Of a DNA stretch of 64,000 bases, positions 44,153 to 53,161 are shown piece by piece (positions within the stretch are counted from its first letter, which is position 1; each line of letters opens with the position of its first letter). The stretch lies in contig JNIN01000001.1 in assembly GCA_000702525.1 (NCBI GenBank), forward strand, positions 124,001-188,000. The letters are read 5' to 3'. A program made the translations under genes and the position numbers. This DNA comes from Lachnospiraceae bacterium AC2012 (GTDB lineage Bacteria > Bacillota > Clostridia > Lachnospirales > Lachnospiraceae). The notes beneath the pieces are model-generated. The model saw nothing but the letters and a program-made list of their open reading frames with translations, was not told the origin of the DNA and searched no databases.

Positions 44153-45437
44153 GGACAAAGATTTTAACAGTCGAGAGGGAATTCGATATCAGGTAAATCC
44201 AGGCAGAGGGTTTTATCAAGTCTATCCGTTTGATTTATCGAAAGAGCTGGATACCGCATATCTGGATACAACGATGGATAATCGGGATAGTCTCTGCCTA
44301 GTGGAGATTTGTCTGAAGGCTTATCGGAAATGCGAAATCCCATCCGAAGGAATCCATGCGCTGCATCGGATTTTAGAATACTTTCGTCGGAAGCAAAAGG
44401 ATGTTATTCTACGTTTTACGTATGACTTGGAAGGACATGCAGCAGAGGCGGAGCCGGAGAATCTGGAAATGATACTGTCGCATATGAAGAACCTTCTGGG
44501 GGCGGTGAAACTGTATGATCAAACGGTTCTTATGATGCAGGGTCTCTTTGTTGGAAACTGGGGCGAGATGCATAGTTCCAGATATACGACGGATCGAGCA
44601 CTGAAGAAATTGTATGAGACGTACCGATTGAGTGACGTGGGATATATCTATCTTGCCGTTCGTACACCGGCCATGATTCATCTGCTTTTGGATGAGAATC
44701 CTAGGATTCGGCGACAGATGGAAGAGAAATCTTCTTATTATTCTGAGCATTTACGTCATCTGGATAAGATCGGATTGTTTGATGATGCCATGCTTTATAG
44801 TGAGGATGATTGCGGCACGTTTAACAGGCAGTCGTTACAAGAGGAGATGGACTTTATTCAGGAGCAGGTGACGAAAGTGCCGATTGGCGGAGAAGTGCTC
44901 TATGGTATGCAGGTGACAAAAGCTTACGTGCTGGATCATTTCAAGAAGCTTCATGTGAGTTATCTGAACCGTCAATATGATCAGAGGGTATTGGATCAGT
45001 GGCGAGGAGAGGATTATTTGGATGGTTCCTTCTATGATTACATTGAGAAATACCTCGGCTATTGTCTGCATTTAAATCAGGTGATTTATGATCCGGTGGA
45101 GAATGAGATTCAGGTGGAAGTTACCAATCTTGGGTTTGGAGCACTGCAGGAGACTGCAGAATGGAAGATTCTTATTGAGCAGGAATGGACGAATTGGAAT
45201 ATGGATCATGGCGAGAAGAAGACCGGTATTTCCCTGGAGCAGCAGGCGAGATATCGTGTTCGACATGCCAGTTTACAGCCGGGTAAGACGGTAAAGTGGA
45301 ATATAAAAATAAATTCATTGCCAAAGGGAAAGTACCATTTGACAATGAATTTCGTTCGATTTAAGGATCAGCGCCCGATTTATTTTTCGAATGTAAATCC
45401 GGAAGCGATGGAGAGACTTCCCATCGAACAACCATAG
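44112..45437 (+). CDS. DUF4874/DUF4832 protein, no signal peptide
   Basis: About 441 aa. The N-terminal TIM-barrel-like DUF4874 region (about 30-200; ILRFTYDLEGHAAEAEP, FVGNWGEMHSSRY) is followed by a DUF4832 region ending in a beta-sandwich (about 310-440). The fold resembles glycoside hydrolases. I chose ATG 44112 (AGGGAG upstream); a longer start at 44076 lies deep inside the GT2 gene. Unlike its paralogue it has a basic, non-hydrophobic N-terminus, so it should stay in the cytosol. It overlaps the convergent paralogue by 58 bases. Confidence 0.7.
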   Translation: MISFGRKKKKILFEDKDFNSREGIRYQVNPGRGFYQVYPFDLSKELDTAYLDTTMDNRDSLCLVEICLKAYRKCEIPSEGIHALHRILEYFRRKQKDVILRFTYDLEGHAAEAEPENLEMILSHMKNLLGAVKLYDQTVLMMQGLFVGNWGEMHSSRYTTDRALKKLYETYRLSDVGYIYLAVRTPAMIHLLLDENPRIRRQMEEKSSYYSEHLRHLDKIGLFDDAMLYSEDDCGTFNRQSLQEEMDFIQEQVTKVPIGGEVLYGMQVTKAYVLDHFKKLHVSYLNRQYDQRVLDQWRGEDYLDGSFYDYIEKYLGYCLHLNQVIYDPVENEIQVEVTNLGFGALQETAEWKILIEQEWTNWNMDHGEKKTGISLEQQARYRVRHASLQPGKTVKWNIKINSLPKGKYHLTMNFVRFKDQRPIYFSNVNPEAMERLPIEQP

Positions 45438-46837
45438 GCGCTTTGGTTATTCTCATTTGCAAATAAGATTTCTTCGTCCGTTGCCGGATCGTAGAGGGAG
45501 AGATAAACATCATAAGTACCTTCGCCAATCTCGTTTAGAGGGAGTGTGACAGATACTTCCGTTGTTTCTCCTGCAGGAAAGAAGCGAGGATCGGTATCAA
45601 CCGGGATTTCTGTTACATCCCCGGTTTCTGTATCGACAAGGGTGCAAGTGAGATCCATAGGACGATAGGCGTTAGAGAATCCATTATTTTGGATTGCAAT
45701 CGTGAGATCCGCAGTACGAGAAAAGGATCCGCGGGATGAATCGATATCCCAATCCTGGATGACAAAGCGATATCCAAGATGTGATGAAATATAATCTAAT
45801 CCATTGCTTCCGTTCCAGATGTCATCGCCGGTGTAAGTGGACTGTCTCCATTTATCCATAACAGCTGCATCGTAATCGATATTGAGATAGGAAACGTGCA
45901 TGGTATTTAAATCTACGATGGCATTTTCAAAATCATTATAGCTATTGTCGAGGATGGCTTCCCCGCCATTTGGAACATAGGTACAAAGAGCATTTTGGAA
46001 CTGCAATTCCTGTTCCCGATTGCCCTTTATGGTATAGTCGGTGCTATTCGGGTCGAAGGTTCCGTCGCCATATGTTCCGAGATCATATACGGAACCCATC
46101 ATCCCATCATTGAAAAGACCCATACGGGATGCTAGGGTACCCTGAAATGCATCGGAAGCTGTGAGCGTATCATAGGTTTCATTGATGATACGATAATGCT
46201 GCGGCGTACGAACGGATAGGAAAATCGAAGGATCGATCACTTCTGCGAGATGCTTTGCCAGTGTTGTCATGCTGTCATTATCCATATAGATGGAGTCGTG
46301 CATTTCTCCGCAGTCACCGACGAAGATTCCTTGCATGATATAGATACTGTCTACGTGTTCATTTACAACGGTTGCGACCTGGTCCATGTGTGACATAATC
46401 TGCTCGATACTGGATGGCTCACTTTGTTTTGCTTTGCCATCCCAATCGTAGAGGAAGCGAAGGATGATTTGTTTCTGATTTTCTTCGATACCGTCTAGGA
46501 TGGTTGCAATATCGTCGAGTGCTTTATCACTCAAAGCAGTGTCTTTGTAGTTTTTTAAATTGATTTCTAAGAGAACGAGACGAGTATCTTCATCATCGGT
46601 ATCGGCCATTATGTTTTCTTTGGTAAATACCTCTTCTTCGGAGAGCATATAGCCCTTGATGTGATACCATCCTTCATAAGGATTTTGTAAGGATGCGGTT
46701 GTCTCTGCACCAATTTCGGTATGGACTTGTAATAGATAATGGTGCATAAATATATAGTAGAAGATTCCACTGATGATGAGAATCAGTACGGATAGAAATA
46801 AAAAAAACGTTAATAGGCGTGTAGTATTTTTCTTCAT
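45380..46837 (-). CDS. DUF4874/DUF4832 protein, membrane-anchored
   Basis: A 485-aa paralogue of the gene facing it. A membrane anchor lies at about residues 8-33, so the rest is outside. Shared blocks include ILRFLYDWDGKA, SEPSSIEQIMSHM, MQGIFVGDCGEMHDS and FNDGMMGS. The C-terminal part is a beta domain. The likely role is cutting or binding polysaccharide, possibly Pel, as PelA does; this is inference. GGGGGA precedes the start. A minus-strand promoter (TTGTAT, 18 bases, TATAAT, complement of about 46860-46889) lies upstream. Confidence 0.7.
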   Translation of the reverse strand: MKKNTTRLLTFFLFLSVLILIISGIFYYIFMHHYLLQVHTEIGAETTASLQNPYEGWYHIKGYMLSEEEVFTKENIMADTDDEDTRLVLLEINLKNYKDTALSDKALDDIATILDGIEENQKQIILRFLYDWDGKAKQSEPSSIEQIMSHMDQVATVVNEHVDSIYIMQGIFVGDCGEMHDSIYMDNDSMTTLAKHLAEVIDPSIFLSVRTPQHYRIINETYDTLTASDAFQGTLASRMGLFNDGMMGSVYDLGTYGDGTFDPNSTDYTIKGNREQELQFQNALCTYVPNGGEAILDNSYNDFENAIVDLNTMHVSYLNIDYDAAVMDKWRQSTYTGDDIWNGSNGLDYISSHLGYRFVIQDWDIDSSRGSFSRTADLTIAIQNNGFSNAYRPMDLTCTLVDTETGDVTEIPVDTDPRFFPAGETTEVSVTLPLNEIGEGTYDVYLSLYDPATDEEILFANENNQSAYGCSMGSLSIASGFTFEK

Positions 46838-46924
46838 AAAGAGTCCCCCTGTTTTCTATCATTATAAAGGAAGCACTTGGGGATATACAAGGAAGAGGAG
46901 AAGGTTTTTTGTAAGAGGTGATTT

Positions 46925-47176
46925 ATGGGAATTGATATGCATTGGAACGAATACAAATTAGAGCGAGTGATTGGCACAGAGTGGCTGGTTCATACGACAC
47001 AATCCGGGGAGGATTATGAGAAGGTGCTTCCATTGAATAACATGGGCGCTGAGATTTGTCAGATGTTGATCGAGGGATATTCCGAAGAGGAAGTTGTGAA
47101 GTTTCTGGCAGAGAAATACAATGTCGATGAGCAGGAAATGAAGCAGGACGTGACAGATTTTTTGGAGCAATTATGA
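46925..47176 (+). CDS. PqqD-like peptide-binding (RRE) protein
   Basis: An 83-aa protein of the PqqD fold: LPLNNMGAEICQML then EEVVKFLAEKYNVDEQEMKQDVTDFLEQL. PqqD domains bind leader peptides and hand them to modifying enzymes in RiPP pathways. It is coupled to the nucleotidyltransferase gene (ATGA). It is the first gene of a cluster also holding a candidate substrate, an exporter and a second PqqD-like domain. Confidence 0.82.
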   Translation: MGIDMHWNEYKLERVIGTEWLVHTTQSGEDYEKVLPLNNMGAEICQMLIEGYSEEEVVKFLAEKYNVDEQEMKQDVTDFLEQL

Positions 47177-48318
47177 AGACTTTATTTACAGAAGAAGAGA
47201 AAACGTTATTAGGGTTACTTCGCGGGGAAACCTGTTCGGATACCGCTTTGGTTGCACAGGCAAAACGTCTTGCCAATCAACAGGGGATCTTGCCACTACT
47301 TGGTGAGATTTTAAAGGACGATGAAGCCGTTTATCAGAGCAGTATGCGAAATGTGCGGCAGTATTATTATCTGTTATTTAAGACGAAATATTATGTCAAT
47401 CTCCTGTCGGAAGCCGGAATTGAAACCGTAATTCTAAAGGGATTCCCCGTTGCGAAATATTATCCCATTCCGCAGCTTCGTAAGTCCGGTGATATCGATT
47501 TATTACTTCTTCATCCAGAGGAGATTACGAAGGCCATCGAAGTACTGGCAGCGCATGGCGTTATGCAGATGGAGGAACAGCATGCGAATTATCATGTTGC
47601 CCTGATGACGAAAGAACAGATAGAGATTGAATTACATACATCACTGACGGAAGAATTGGATGATGCGAAAGTAAATCAGGAATTGAAACGCTTGGAGAGA
47701 ACGTTATCGGACCACGTGGAATGGACGTATATTTGCGACAATTTATTCCCTGTTCTATCGCCAGGATATCAGGCTTTTTCCCTATTACTTCACATGCTGC
47801 ATCATTTCATGCGCTCCGGTTTTGGTTTGAAACTTCTTATGGATTGGACGTATTTTTGGAATCATGGGATGGATGAGGAAGAGCGAAAAATCTATGATCG
47901 TTGTGTGGATGCCATCGGTCTTCGCGGCTTTTCAGAAATGATTTCGAGCGCATGTTATTTCGAACTTGGATTAAAAGATGCATCCCTTTTGGGCGAACAA
48001 ATCCGTCGGGAAACGGCAGAGAGTTTTTTAAAGGATGTCCTGGAATCCTATGAATTTGGGTCTATGCAGGATCAGCAGATGGTGAAGATGCGTGGAACGA
48101 AAATGCAGGATTTTCTTCGAGAATTTCATCACCAGATGCATCTGAATTATCCGAACGCGGGAAGGGTCTGGGCGATTTGGCCAGCTCTATGGATTGCTAC
48201 GTTGGTGCGGTTTTTAGTGAATAATCATACCGTTCGGAATACCTCTATGGTTGCGGTATTAAGAAATGCCAAGTCTCGTAGTTCCTATATGGAGGAAATC
48301 AAATTATTTCAAAAATAG
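47173..48318 (+). CDS. Nucleotidyltransferase family protein (NTP_transf_5 type)
   Basis: A 381-aa protein with a minimal nucleotidyltransferase core: VILKGFPVAKYYPIPQLRKSGDIDLLLL (Asp pair in GDIDLL), followed by a helical C-terminal part. This family is known beside lasso peptide and other RiPP clusters and in capsule loci. It may attach a nucleotide or sugar phosphate to a peptide or protein. It follows the PqqD gene with a 4-base overlap. Confidence 0.8.
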   Translation: MKTLFTEEEKTLLGLLRGETCSDTALVAQAKRLANQQGILPLLGEILKDDEAVYQSSMRNVRQYYYLLFKTKYYVNLLSEAGIETVILKGFPVAKYYPIPQLRKSGDIDLLLLHPEEITKAIEVLAAHGVMQMEEQHANYHVALMTKEQIEIELHTSLTEELDDAKVNQELKRLERTLSDHVEWTYICDNLFPVLSPGYQAFSLLLHMLHHFMRSGFGLKLLMDWTYFWNHGMDEEERKIYDRCVDAIGLRGFSEMISSACYFELGLKDASLLGEQIRRETAESFLKDVLESYEFGSMQDQQMVKMRGTKMQDFLREFHHQMHLNYPNAGRVWAIWPALWIATLVRFLVNNHTVRNTSMVAVLRNAKSRSSYMEEIKLFQK

Positions 48319-48331
48319 TGCGGAAATAGGC

Positions 48332-48359
48332 TATACACAGAAAAGATTTGTGGTATTAT
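48332..48359 (+). promoter_or_regulatory. Promoter before the candidate substrate gene
   Basis: TATACA (48332-48337), a 16-base spacer and TATTAT (48354-48359) with an upstream TG (extended -10). This would allow the substrate to be made in excess over the enzymes. Confidence 0.5.
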
Positions 48360-48425
48360 TAGTGTAGGTTATTTATAAAAATTTTATAAAAATGAAACGA
48401 TTGAAATTGGAGGTTGTAGAGAGTT

Positions 48426-48860
48426 ATGTTGGAAAAACCTAGTGTAGTATTAATGGACGATTTAGCAGAAGGGGTTTTTGCTGCAAGTGGTTGTTGGAGT
48501 GGACTTGTTGCAAGTCCACAGGATTTGGATGGTGGTGGCTACCATGTCTTTGAGATTCATCTTACACATTCCAAGGAAGTAGAACATATTTCCACAGCAT
48601 GTACGATTACATTAGCATTTACAGGTGCTGTTATTGACGCTTATGCAGAAAATGGCTGGTCATGTTCTGTAAATGGTAGTACCGTAACGGTTACTCGTCC
48701 AAGTCATGCAAATGCATATAAATCTGGTGAAGAAGTAACATACAAAGTATGGGCTAAGAGTGTAGATGAAGCTACAACAAAGGCTCTTTCTTGCAGCATC
48801 ACAAGCTATGATTGCTCTAAGCAGACGAACGTTCAGGGCGGCGGAGCAGACGGAAACTAA
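48426..48860 (+). CDS. Candidate exported substrate protein with leader-like N-terminus
   Basis: A 144-aa protein. Residues 1-22 (including MDDLAEGVFAASG) are acidic and not hydrophobic, so this is not a Sec signal peptide, yet an AA-S junction like a peptidase cleavage site lies just before Cys23. The rest is beta-rich: residues about 55-125 (ITLAFTGAV, ENGWSCSVNGSTVTVTRP, GEEVTYKVWA) recall CBM2-like or Ig-like sandwiches. Five Cys (23, 59, 80, 123, 130) and a Gly-rich end (QGGGADGN) are present. It lies between the PqqD/nucleotidyltransferase genes and a GT2, opposite an ABC exporter. I infer that it is the substrate of this machinery; no family is recognised. Confidence 0.6.
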   Translation: MLEKPSVVLMDDLAEGVFAASGCWSGLVASPQDLDGGGYHVFEIHLTHSKEVEHISTACTITLAFTGAVIDAYAENGWSCSVNGSTVTVTRPSHANAYKSGEEVTYKVWAKSVDEATTKALSCSITSYDCSKQTNVQGGGADGN

Positions 48861-48866
48861 AAGCAA

Positions 48867-49970
48867 ATGAATAAAAAAGTATCGATTATTATACCGGTAT
48901 ACAATGGAATGGCAACCTTATCAGGTTGCCTTCAGTCTATTGTGGAACAAACTTATGAAGAAATCGAAGTCCTGGTATTAGATGATGGTAGCGAGGAAGC
49001 AGCAGCGCAGCAATTAGATGAGATGATCGACTCCATCTTGGAATATAAGAAGCGAATAGGAAAAAAGCTGGAGATCCAGGTGTACCATTTGGAACATGAA
49101 GGAGTCTCCTCTACCAGAAATCGTGGGATTCGATTGGCGCAGGGAGACTATGTGATGTTTGTAGATGCCGATGATCGACTGTATGATGCCGATGTTGTCC
49201 AGAAATTCCTGGATGTTATGCATCGTGAAAAAGTCGACATTGTGGTAGGCAATTATGTCCGGGAAGTGGATGGTCGTATCGAGCAGACAACCTCTCATAG
49301 TGTCTATCATGCATGGAAGCAGGATAGTTTTGCATACCGGTTTTCGGGATTTTTCTCCGTCGGGCATCTTTCCTATATGTGGGGCAAGATGTTTCGTAGA
49401 GAATCTCTTTTGAGATGGGACATCCCATCTTATGCGATCGATTATGGAGAGGATAAATTATTCTCTTTTGGGTGTTATCTCCATGGCGCAACGTATGCAT
49501 TTTTGGAGGATAACACCTATATTTATGTTCGGAATCTTTCCTCGGTATCGTATCAATACCGGGAGCATTATGAAGATGGCTGGATGCGGATTTCACATGA
49601 GACGGAGCGTTTAGCAGAGCAAGTAGAATCTCTAAAGAAGTATTCTACGAGAAATGCTACTGCTGATTTGATTGCCTGTACCCTGCTTTTTGCTGTATTT
49701 TTCGACGGCAAGATGGTGTATGAAGAGAAGCGGAATCGAGAGAGTTTGCGTCGACTGATCGCATTTTATGGGGATGACGATTGGGCAAGAAAGTATATGC
49801 GATATATTCTTCAACCGAAGGTGCGAAGACAGATTCCAAATCTGGTTTATCGCGTTGGGATACCGATGTTTGAAAGAGCGTTGGACCGACATCACTATGG
49901 ACTCATTTCTATGGGAATCCGATGGATTGTGCATTTGGATATGGATCAGAAGTTTAAGAAGATGAAATAA
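48867..49970 (+). CDS. Family 2 glycosyltransferase
   Basis: A 367-aa GT-A enzyme. It opens VSIIIPVYNG, with LVLDDGSEE and the metal motif FVDADDRLYDAD. The C-terminal half is helical with basic patches. It starts 6 bases after the substrate gene with a poor ribosome site of its own, so it is translationally coupled to it. That suggests it glycosylates the substrate or a linked product. Confidence 0.82.
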   Translation: MNKKVSIIIPVYNGMATLSGCLQSIVEQTYEEIEVLVLDDGSEEAAAQQLDEMIDSILEYKKRIGKKLEIQVYHLEHEGVSSTRNRGIRLAQGDYVMFVDADDRLYDADVVQKFLDVMHREKVDIVVGNYVREVDGRIEQTTSHSVYHAWKQDSFAYRFSGFFSVGHLSYMWGKMFRRESLLRWDIPSYAIDYGEDKLFSFGCYLHGATYAFLEDNTYIYVRNLSSVSYQYREHYEDGWMRISHETERLAEQVESLKKYSTRNATADLIACTLLFAVFFDGKMVYEEKRNRESLRRLIAFYGDDDWARKYMRYILQPKVRRQIPNLVYRVGIPMFERALDRHHYGLISMGIRWIVHLDMDQKFKKMK

Positions 49971-50012
49971 AAGATGCTATTTGAGGAAAAGCCTCAAACA
50001 GCATCTTTTTTA
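49971..50012. terminator. Bidirectional terminator
   Basis: AAGATGCTATTTGAGG pairs with CCTCAAACAGCATCTT, with A- and T-rich flanks. It separates the plus-strand GT2 from the minus-strand ABC exporter. Confidence 0.9.
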
Positions 50013-50013
50013 T

Positions 50014-51786
50014 TTAAAAGTCTTTGATAAGATGTTCGATTTCATCTTCACTTAGGATGTCGCAAGCTTTATCCCGGATGGCATAGACACGGTTACAAAG
50101 GGTTAAAACCGTAGGTCGATGCGTGGTTACAATACAAAGTCTTGGATAGGTATCCGCCATGATATTCTTTAAAACTTTTCGTTCGGTTGTAATATCGAGA
50201 GCGGAGCTTGCTTCATCTAAAAGCAGAATTGGTGATTTCCGAAGAAGCGCTCTTGCAATTGATAATCGCTGCGCCTGTCCTTCGGAGAATCCGCCACCAC
50301 GTTCCTTGATTTCGCTGTTTATGCCGTCCTTCAATTTGGAGACGAAATCATAGGCACAGGCAAGTTTTAATGCTTCGATAATCTCTTCATCCGTAGCATC
50401 CGGTTTTACATTTCTCATGTTTTCAGCAATGGTACCGGACAGCATGGTATTTCCTTGTGGAACGTAGGAGAAGAACTGTCGGGTGGATGGAGACAATGGG
50501 AGTGTGCTTCCGTCTGCTGCAGAAATTTTCGCATCGCCTGCGTGTGCAGGAAGTAGCGAAAGCAGGAGACGAAGCATCGTTGTTTTACCTTCTCCGGATG
50601 GACCAACCAGCCCGATGATTTCGTGCGGATGTCCTTCAAAGCTGGCACCGTGGAAGACTTCCGTTCCGGATTGATAGGAATAGTCCAGAGAGTCGATGGT
50701 GAGTGAGACACCGCTGTCACGATGCATTTCCAGGAAATGTTTCGCTTCATCGAGTCGGGAATAGTCTTCCTGTGGCATTTCGATAATATCCATCAAACGA
50801 CCGGCTGAAGTAGTCAAGCTGATGGCGGATGGAATCATGGAAGACAGTGAGTTTACCGCACCTGTTAATGTGCCGGAGAGCGACAGGAACATGGTCATCG
50901 TACCGTAGGAGATCACACCGGACCACACGCGATAGATTCCCCAACCATAGGAACTGTAGGAGACAAGCAGTCCAACCATTCCGAGGATGATGGAAGTCCA
51001 GATGGACATTCGTGAGAATTCCATTCGCATATTTAAATAATCGGATTGCAGTTGTTTCAATCGCTCGGTATAGAGACGAACGAGGTCGAACGCTTTGATG
51101 GTCTGGATATTGGAGAAAGTCTCCTGGTTAAAACCGGACATCTTTGCGGACATCGCAGCACTTTTCTGATTGTTATTCTGCATTCTTGTTAAGAGCGTTT
51201 TACTCATAAGAAGGGAGAATGGGATTCCAAGTAGTGCGAAGATGGCGAAGGTTGCATCATAGTAGATCACCATGGCAAAGGCACTGAAGAATCGAAACAG
51301 ATTGATAATCAGGTTAGGAATATAGCTCAGGACGCCGTCGGAGATGGCGGATGCATCGCTGCTCCAGCGGGTGAGCAAATCTCCGGTATGGTAGTTTGTC
51401 AGGCTTTCCCAATCTGTGATAAGGATTTTCTCAAAGATATGGGAGCGGATTTCATTGTTTACTTTTAGAGAGATCCAACTACTCGCATAACTCGTAAACT
51501 GACTGATTACGATGGAAAATACCGCGATTCCAATCATGATGGCAAAGGTTTTCGCGAGTTCTCCCGCCTGATGGCCGGTGATGATATCGACAAGGTCTTT
51601 ACTGACCAGACTCGAAAGCAGTGCAACGACCGTTCCACTAAGCCCCAGCACGGTATAGAAAATCATTGCAATCCAGTATTTCTTGGCATAGGAATAAATC
51701 CATTTTGTCTGACGCCACATCTCTTGTACACGTCCTGATTTTATTCGACCCATGTAGAAGTCGATTCTTTCTCCAATATATGACAT
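50014..51786 (-). CDS. ABC transporter, fused permease and ATPase
   Basis: A 590-aa type I exporter half-transporter: six membrane helices in residues about 30-310, then an ATPase. Walker A is GPSGEGKTT, the signature is FSEGQ (SEGQ instead of SGGQ), Walker B is ILLLDEASSALD, and the H-loop is TTHRP. No peptidase C39 domain is present, so a separate protease would be needed for leader removal; the S24/S26-like protein nearby may do this. It follows the HPr-kinase-like gene by 27 bases in the same operon. Confidence 0.9.
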   Translation of the reverse strand: MSYIGERIDFYMGRIKSGRVQEMWRQTKWIYSYAKKYWIAMIFYTVLGLSGTVVALLSSLVSKDLVDIITGHQAGELAKTFAIMIGIAVFSIVISQFTSYASSWISLKVNNEIRSHIFEKILITDWESLTNYHTGDLLTRWSSDASAISDGVLSYIPNLIINLFRFFSAFAMVIYYDATFAIFALLGIPFSLLMSKTLLTRMQNNNQKSAAMSAKMSGFNQETFSNIQTIKAFDLVRLYTERLKQLQSDYLNMRMEFSRMSIWTSIILGMVGLLVSYSSYGWGIYRVWSGVISYGTMTMFLSLSGTLTGAVNSLSSMIPSAISLTTSAGRLMDIIEMPQEDYSRLDEAKHFLEMHRDSGVSLTIDSLDYSYQSGTEVFHGASFEGHPHEIIGLVGPSGEGKTTMLRLLLSLLPAHAGDAKISAADGSTLPLSPSTRQFFSYVPQGNTMLSGTIAENMRNVKPDATDEEIIEALKLACAYDFVSKLKDGINSEIKERGGGFSEGQAQRLSIARALLRKSPILLLDEASSALDITTERKVLKNIMADTYPRLCIVTTHRPTVLTLCNRVYAIRDKACDILSEDEIEHLIKDF

Positions 51787-51813
51787 AAATCTAGTTACCT
51801 CAAAATGATTTTG

Positions 51814-53031
51814 TTAGGATTCCTTGATTTTAGACAGGTAGGAATCGATCTCCTGTTTCATACAAATAGCAGCTTCCTCTTCCATATTGCAATAGAGATG
51901 CCAAATCGGAATCTGATGAAGGAGAGCATCCGTAAATGCGAGATTTTGTTCCATCTGTTCGATGGTCCAAAATGGTGAAATCAATCGCTGCAATACGGAT
52001 AATTGTTTCTCGTCGTCCTTTTTTACCAGAACGTGGTTATCCGCGGACTGGTGTAGGATAATGATTCCGCCCAGAGGATACTTCTCGGTGCTATAGATTC
52101 CAGAGGTTCCACACCATGGGATTCCATAGGTCATAGGACGACTTTGCTGTCCGTCCTTTTCTATGGTAATCAGGTTTAAATCTCCATTGATAAAAGGCGT
52201 TTGAAACCGTTTGTTCCAAAGTGCAGTGTGTGTTGATTTTCCTGTACCGGAAGGGCCGGAAAACAACCATGCCTGACCCTCATATAAAATGGATGCAGAA
52301 TGAAGCAGGAAGGCATCCTGTTTCTGTAACAGATAGGACATGACTAACCGAACCGCATGAAAGATATCATAGCGAAGCTTCTCGTCGGTATCCTCCCTTA
52401 CATAAAAATCCGCCTGTGTTCCATCGTTACTTAAGTGAATACTGTAGATTCCATCAGAGGATGGATATTCTAAAAGATATCCAAGATCTGTCTGATAGAC
52501 CCAAAGCTCCGAAGTATGAACGAGTAGAATACGTTTCATCAGACTCGTATCCGGATAGGGATGAAACAGAATCTGGATGGTCGAATCCATGGAAGCAGGT
52601 ATTGTTTCCTTTGGAAGGAAAAAGTCGTTGAATTCGGAAGATAAATAGCCATCTCCATCATAAAATTTTAAAAGTACACGACCGATCAGCGCCTGATGGG
52701 TTAGATGCGTATCCTCTTTTGGATTTGTATCGATTAGCACCCCAAAGGTCTGCAACATTTGGATAAAACTCGTGAGATCTCCCTGAATCTCTACGGTATC
52801 ATTTCCAGTGAAATCATGTTCTTGCTGCAAAGATAGAAGAAGCTTTTCGACGAGTGCATCTCTGGAAATGTTACGGTCCTCTTTACAGATGGTTTCAATC
52901 TCTCGATAGAGTTTTGCAGAGGATGCATTGAGTTTTAGTTGTCTATGAAAAGTTGCAACGCCCTGTCCAATGGGGAGTAAATAGTCGATTCCCTGAAGGT
53001 TTTGCAACGTATATGCTGATGATGGATACAT
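51814..53031 (-). CDS. PqqD-like domain fused to HPr-kinase-like ATPase
   Basis: About 405 aa. Residues about 20-110 look like a second PqqD-like domain (LKLNASSAKLYREIETI, then a helical region ending DLTSFIQML). Residues about 235-400 form a PEP-carboxykinase/HPr-kinase-like domain with P-loop SGPSGTGKSTHTALW near 258. Similar kinases phosphorylate lasso peptides in Paenibacillus. I chose the ATG at 53029-53031 (AAAGGGGAAAAC upstream); a longer start lacks support. It probably phosphorylates a peptide or protein bound by the PqqD part; this is inference from family and context. Confidence 0.75.
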   Translation of the reverse strand: MYPSSAYTLQNLQGIDYLLPIGQGVATFHRQLKLNASSAKLYREIETICKEDRNISRDALVEKLLLSLQQEHDFTGNDTVEIQGDLTSFIQMLQTFGVLIDTNPKEDTHLTHQALIGRVLLKFYDGDGYLSSEFNDFFLPKETIPASMDSTIQILFHPYPDTSLMKRILLVHTSELWVYQTDLGYLLEYPSSDGIYSIHLSNDGTQADFYVREDTDEKLRYDIFHAVRLVMSYLLQKQDAFLLHSASILYEGQAWLFSGPSGTGKSTHTALWNKRFQTPFINGDLNLITIEKDGQQSRPMTYGIPWCGTSGIYSTEKYPLGGIIILHQSADNHVLVKKDDEKQLSVLQRLISPFWTIEQMEQNLAFTDALLHQIPIWHLYCNMEEEAAICMKQEIDSYLSKIKES

Positions 53032-53161
53032 GTTTTCCCCTTTTCGATATAAAAAATCAATTTTTTTGTAAAACAATTCCTATTATAATGGTTTTTATGA
53101 TGTAAATGTGCGAAAATATAAATAATCTATAAGTTTTTTAAGAGTTATTGAGGTGAGTTTT

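Noticed and set aside
50014-51786. Mutation of the ABC signature (SEGQ in place of SGGQ) as a sign of inactivity
   Set aside because: SEGQ occurs in working exporters of this type, and all other ATPase motifs are intact.
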